Origin: an uncultured bacterium
GTDB taxonomy: Bacteria; Bacillota; Clostridia; Lachnospirales; Lachnospiraceae
Reading direction: 5' to 3'
NCBI GenBank assembly: GCA_905214365.1
Contig: CAJMMH010000125.1
Location: 1-7,938 of the forward strand
Length of the DNA stretch: 7,938 bases
This document shows positions 6,605 through 7,938 of the stretch, one piece after another; the first letter of the stretch is position 1; each line of letters opens with the position of its first letter. The position numbers and the translations under genes were made by a program. The notes beneath the pieces were generated by a model. That model was not told where the DNA came from. It was given only the letters and a program-made list of their open reading frames with translations, and did not search any database.

Positions 6605-6649
6605 CCGGAGAGCAGTTCAGTAAATTACTTGACTGTTCTCCGGTTTTTT
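6605..6649. terminator. Bidirectional terminator between convergent murE and serA
   Basis: CCGGAGAGCAG (6605-6615) pairs with CTGTTCTCCGG (6633-6643) with one G-U, and can extend past a mismatch into AGTAA with TTACT. TTTTTT (6644-6649) follows on the plus strand. On the minus strand the same stem is followed by CTTTTCTGTTTTTC, so it can also end transcripts arriving from serA through repeat copy B. Confidence 0.85.
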
Positions 6650-6650
6650 A

Positions 6651-6747
6651 GTCAGGCGGATATTCGCAATCCGCTTCGCTACCTGTTCATAACCAAATAA
6701 CTGCTTATTGCTCTCTGCAATTGAAGCAGGGGACTTCCTTGATTTGT
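6651..6747 (-). repeat. Dispersed repeat element, short copy B, in the serA 3' region
   Basis: This 97-bp stretch is the inverted counterpart of 1839-1996, matching it at 89 of 97 aligned bases and lacking its 61-bp central block. In minus-strand sense it runs from ACAAATCAAGG to CGCCTGAC. It keeps the ATTGC/GCAAT hairpin (loop AGAGA rather than GAAGA) and the GCGGAT/ATCCGC hairpin, here without the G-U of copy A, plus an outer CAG/CTG where copy A has CAA/TTG. AAGTCCCC is kept although its partner GGGGACTT went with the block, so copy B looks like the derived form. It lies 83 nt past the serA stop and would be transcribed in sense with serA, ending beside the shared terminator. Confidence 0.85.
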
Positions 6748-6830
6748 AAAAAAAATTTTCGATGAAAAATAATTTACGCGGCGGGGCAAATCCAGATCAG
6801 CGATGCAGCGGAATCTGGAAAGATTTCAGA

Positions 6831-7938
6831 TCAGGAAAGCACGCGGACTTTGATAATGTTTTCCATCGCAGCGGCTTTCTTGGCAAAATCCTCGTCAACA
6901 GCGGTTTCAACATCAAAAATTGCGTAAGCGTAGTCGCCGCGGCTCTTGGAAACCATGTCACTGATGTTGATGCCTGCGGAACCGCACAAAGCAGCAAACT
7001 GGCTGATCACATTCGGACGGTTATAATGTGCAACGCAGATTCTGGCGGCTTTGCGTCTGGCTCCCAGTGTGCACGCCGGGAAATTGACAGAGTTGGTAAT
7101 GTTTCCATTTTCCAGATAGTCGATGACCTCGTTGACAGCCATTACCGCGCAGTTGTCTTCTGATTCAGCAGTCGATGCGCCAAGGTGCGGAAGCACAAGC
7201 GCGCCAGGCATATTGGCAACGGCCGGATTCGGGAAATCGCTGACGTAGCGGCGTACCTTTCCGCTTGCGAGAGCGGCAGCCATATCCGCGTCATTGACCA
7301 GAATATCGCGGGCAAAATTCAGGATCATAACGCCGTCCTTCATCTTGGAAAAGGCTTCCTGGTTGAGCATCCCCTTCGTCGAGTCAAGCGCCGGAACATG
7401 GAGTGTGATATAATCGCACTGGCTGAAGATTTCATCATTATCCTTGACAATATTGACGTAACGAGACAGGCGGACTGCATTCTGAATGCTCAGGTACGGG
7501 TCGCAGCCATATACATCCATGCCGAGATCATGGGCAGCATTGGCAACCAGCACGCCAATGGCGCCGAGACCAATGACACCAAGCTTTTTTCCGCTGATTT
7601 CTGTGCCGGCAAAAGCTTTTTTCGCTTTTTCCGCCGACTTGGCAATCGCGGGATCCCCTTTATTTTCCTGAACCCAGCGCGCGCCGCCAGTCAGATCGCG
7701 GGATGCCATCAAAAGACCGGCAATGACTAGCTCTTTGACACCGTTTGCATTTGCGCCCGGCGTATTAAAGACAACAACGCCCTGATCGGAGCAGCGGTTT
7801 AACGGAATGTTATTGACGCCTGCGCCTGCGCGGGCAATGCACAGTAATGATTCCGGAAGCTCAAGATCATGCATCTGAGCGCTGCGGACAAGAACCGCGT
7901 CTGCGCCGTCCATGCTGTCAGAAACAGTATAATTGGAA
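6831..7938 (-). CDS. serA: D-3-phosphoglycerate dehydrogenase, ACT-tailed clostridial type (5' end cut off)
   Basis: SerA oxidises 3-phosphoglycerate to 3-phosphohydroxypyruvate with NAD+, the first step of serine synthesis. The frame is open through the right edge; 368 residues are visible and, by comparison with relatives of about 387, some 20 N-terminal residues are missing. ATG at 7911-7913 is internal: the codons before it (SNYTVSDS) continue the conserved N-terminal region. Counting from that Met: ADAVLVRSAQMHD (4-16), ARAGAGVNNIP (27-37), FNTPGANANGVKEL (49-62), NAD-binding GLGAIG (115-120) with DPY (138-140), catalytic Arg in NFARD (R202), DFPNP (226-230) and catalytic His in PHLGAST (H243), then a C-terminal ACT domain at about 290-360. 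The Glu usually found in the catalytic triad is not evident in the DFPNPAV stretch. In related genomes serC often precedes this gene; that position is outside the window. It converges on murE and shares its terminator. Confidence 0.95.
   Translation of the reverse strand, partial: SNYTVSDSMDGADAVLVRSAQMHDLELPESLLCIARAGAGVNNIPLNRCSDQGVVVFNTPGANANGVKELVIAGLLMASRDLTGGARWVQENKGDPAIAKSAEKAKKAFAGTEISGKKLGVIGLGAIGVLVANAAHDLGMDVYGCDPYLSIQNAVRLSRYVNIVKDNDEIFSQCDYITLHVPALDSTKGMLNQEAFSKMKDGVMILNFARDILVNDADMAAALASGKVRRYVSDFPNPAVANMPGALVLPHLGASTAESEDNCAVMAVNEVIDYLENGNITNSVNFPACTLGARRKAARICVAHYNRPNVISQFAALCGSAGINISDMVSKSRGDYAYAIFDVETAVDEDFAKKAAAMENIIKVRVLS

Noticed and set aside
6748..6775. Stand-alone intrinsic terminator for serA at the T8 run
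   Set aside because: The only stem before the run is a short A-T-rich TTTTC/GAAAA hairpin; too weak to call.
6762..7730. Plus-strand open frames opposite serA
   Set aside because: They are antisense shadows of a highly conserved SerA sequence and have no family resemblance or ribosome sites.

Overview
The window looks like chromosomal DNA from a Gram-positive Clostridia member, most probably a Lachnospiraceae-type gut or rumen anaerobe. The grounds are: base composition of roughly half GC by eye; a CIRCE heat-shock operator; an LCP-family wall-polymer transferase; a SerA of the short ACT-tailed clostridial type; TTG-start/GTG-start ambiguity; strong AGGAGG-like ribosome sites; and hairpin-plus-T-run terminators. 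Genus and species cannot be told from the sequence alone.

Layout, left to right. Bases 1-168 are the C-terminal end of a plus-strand enzyme gene, tentatively an HMGL-like aldolase. A sigma-A type promoter (236-264) then drives a membrane-anchored LytR-CpsA-Psr (LCP) protein (356-1441), which ends at an intrinsic terminator. The 570-base gap before clpB is mostly regulatory: a near-consensus CIRCE operator for HrcA (1673-1699), an extended -10 promoter (1727-1754), and a ~250-nt leader that contains a 158-bp repeat element (1839-1996) rich in hairpins and ending exactly at the ribosome binding site. clpB (2013-4625) is complete and closes with a 19-bp GNRA-capped terminator. A probable promoter emerging from that terminator drives a MurE-type Mur ligase (4875-6488) with an unusual substrate-motif region. 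serA (minus strand, 6831 to beyond the right edge) converges on it, and a terminator at 6605-6649 appears to serve both genes.

The most interesting structure is a second, shorter copy of the clpB-leader repeat (6651-6747, minus strand), in the 3' region of serA. The two copies match at 89 of 97 aligned bases and differ by one 61-bp block flanked by 7-bp direct repeats. The eight substitutions avoid breaking the predicted stems: one pair is compensatory, one turns G-U into G-C, three fall in a loop or bulge, and two in single strands. This points to a dispersed element acting, or once acting, as structured RNA, lying in sense orientation in both transcripts.

Functionally, the LCP and Mur ligase genes belong to cell-wall assembly, clpB to heat-shock protein disaggregation under HrcA control, and serA to serine biosynthesis. 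They sit in separate transcription units, each with its own signals, so the window is ordinary housekeeping chromosome with one notable repeat/RNA element rather than a single dedicated gene cluster.
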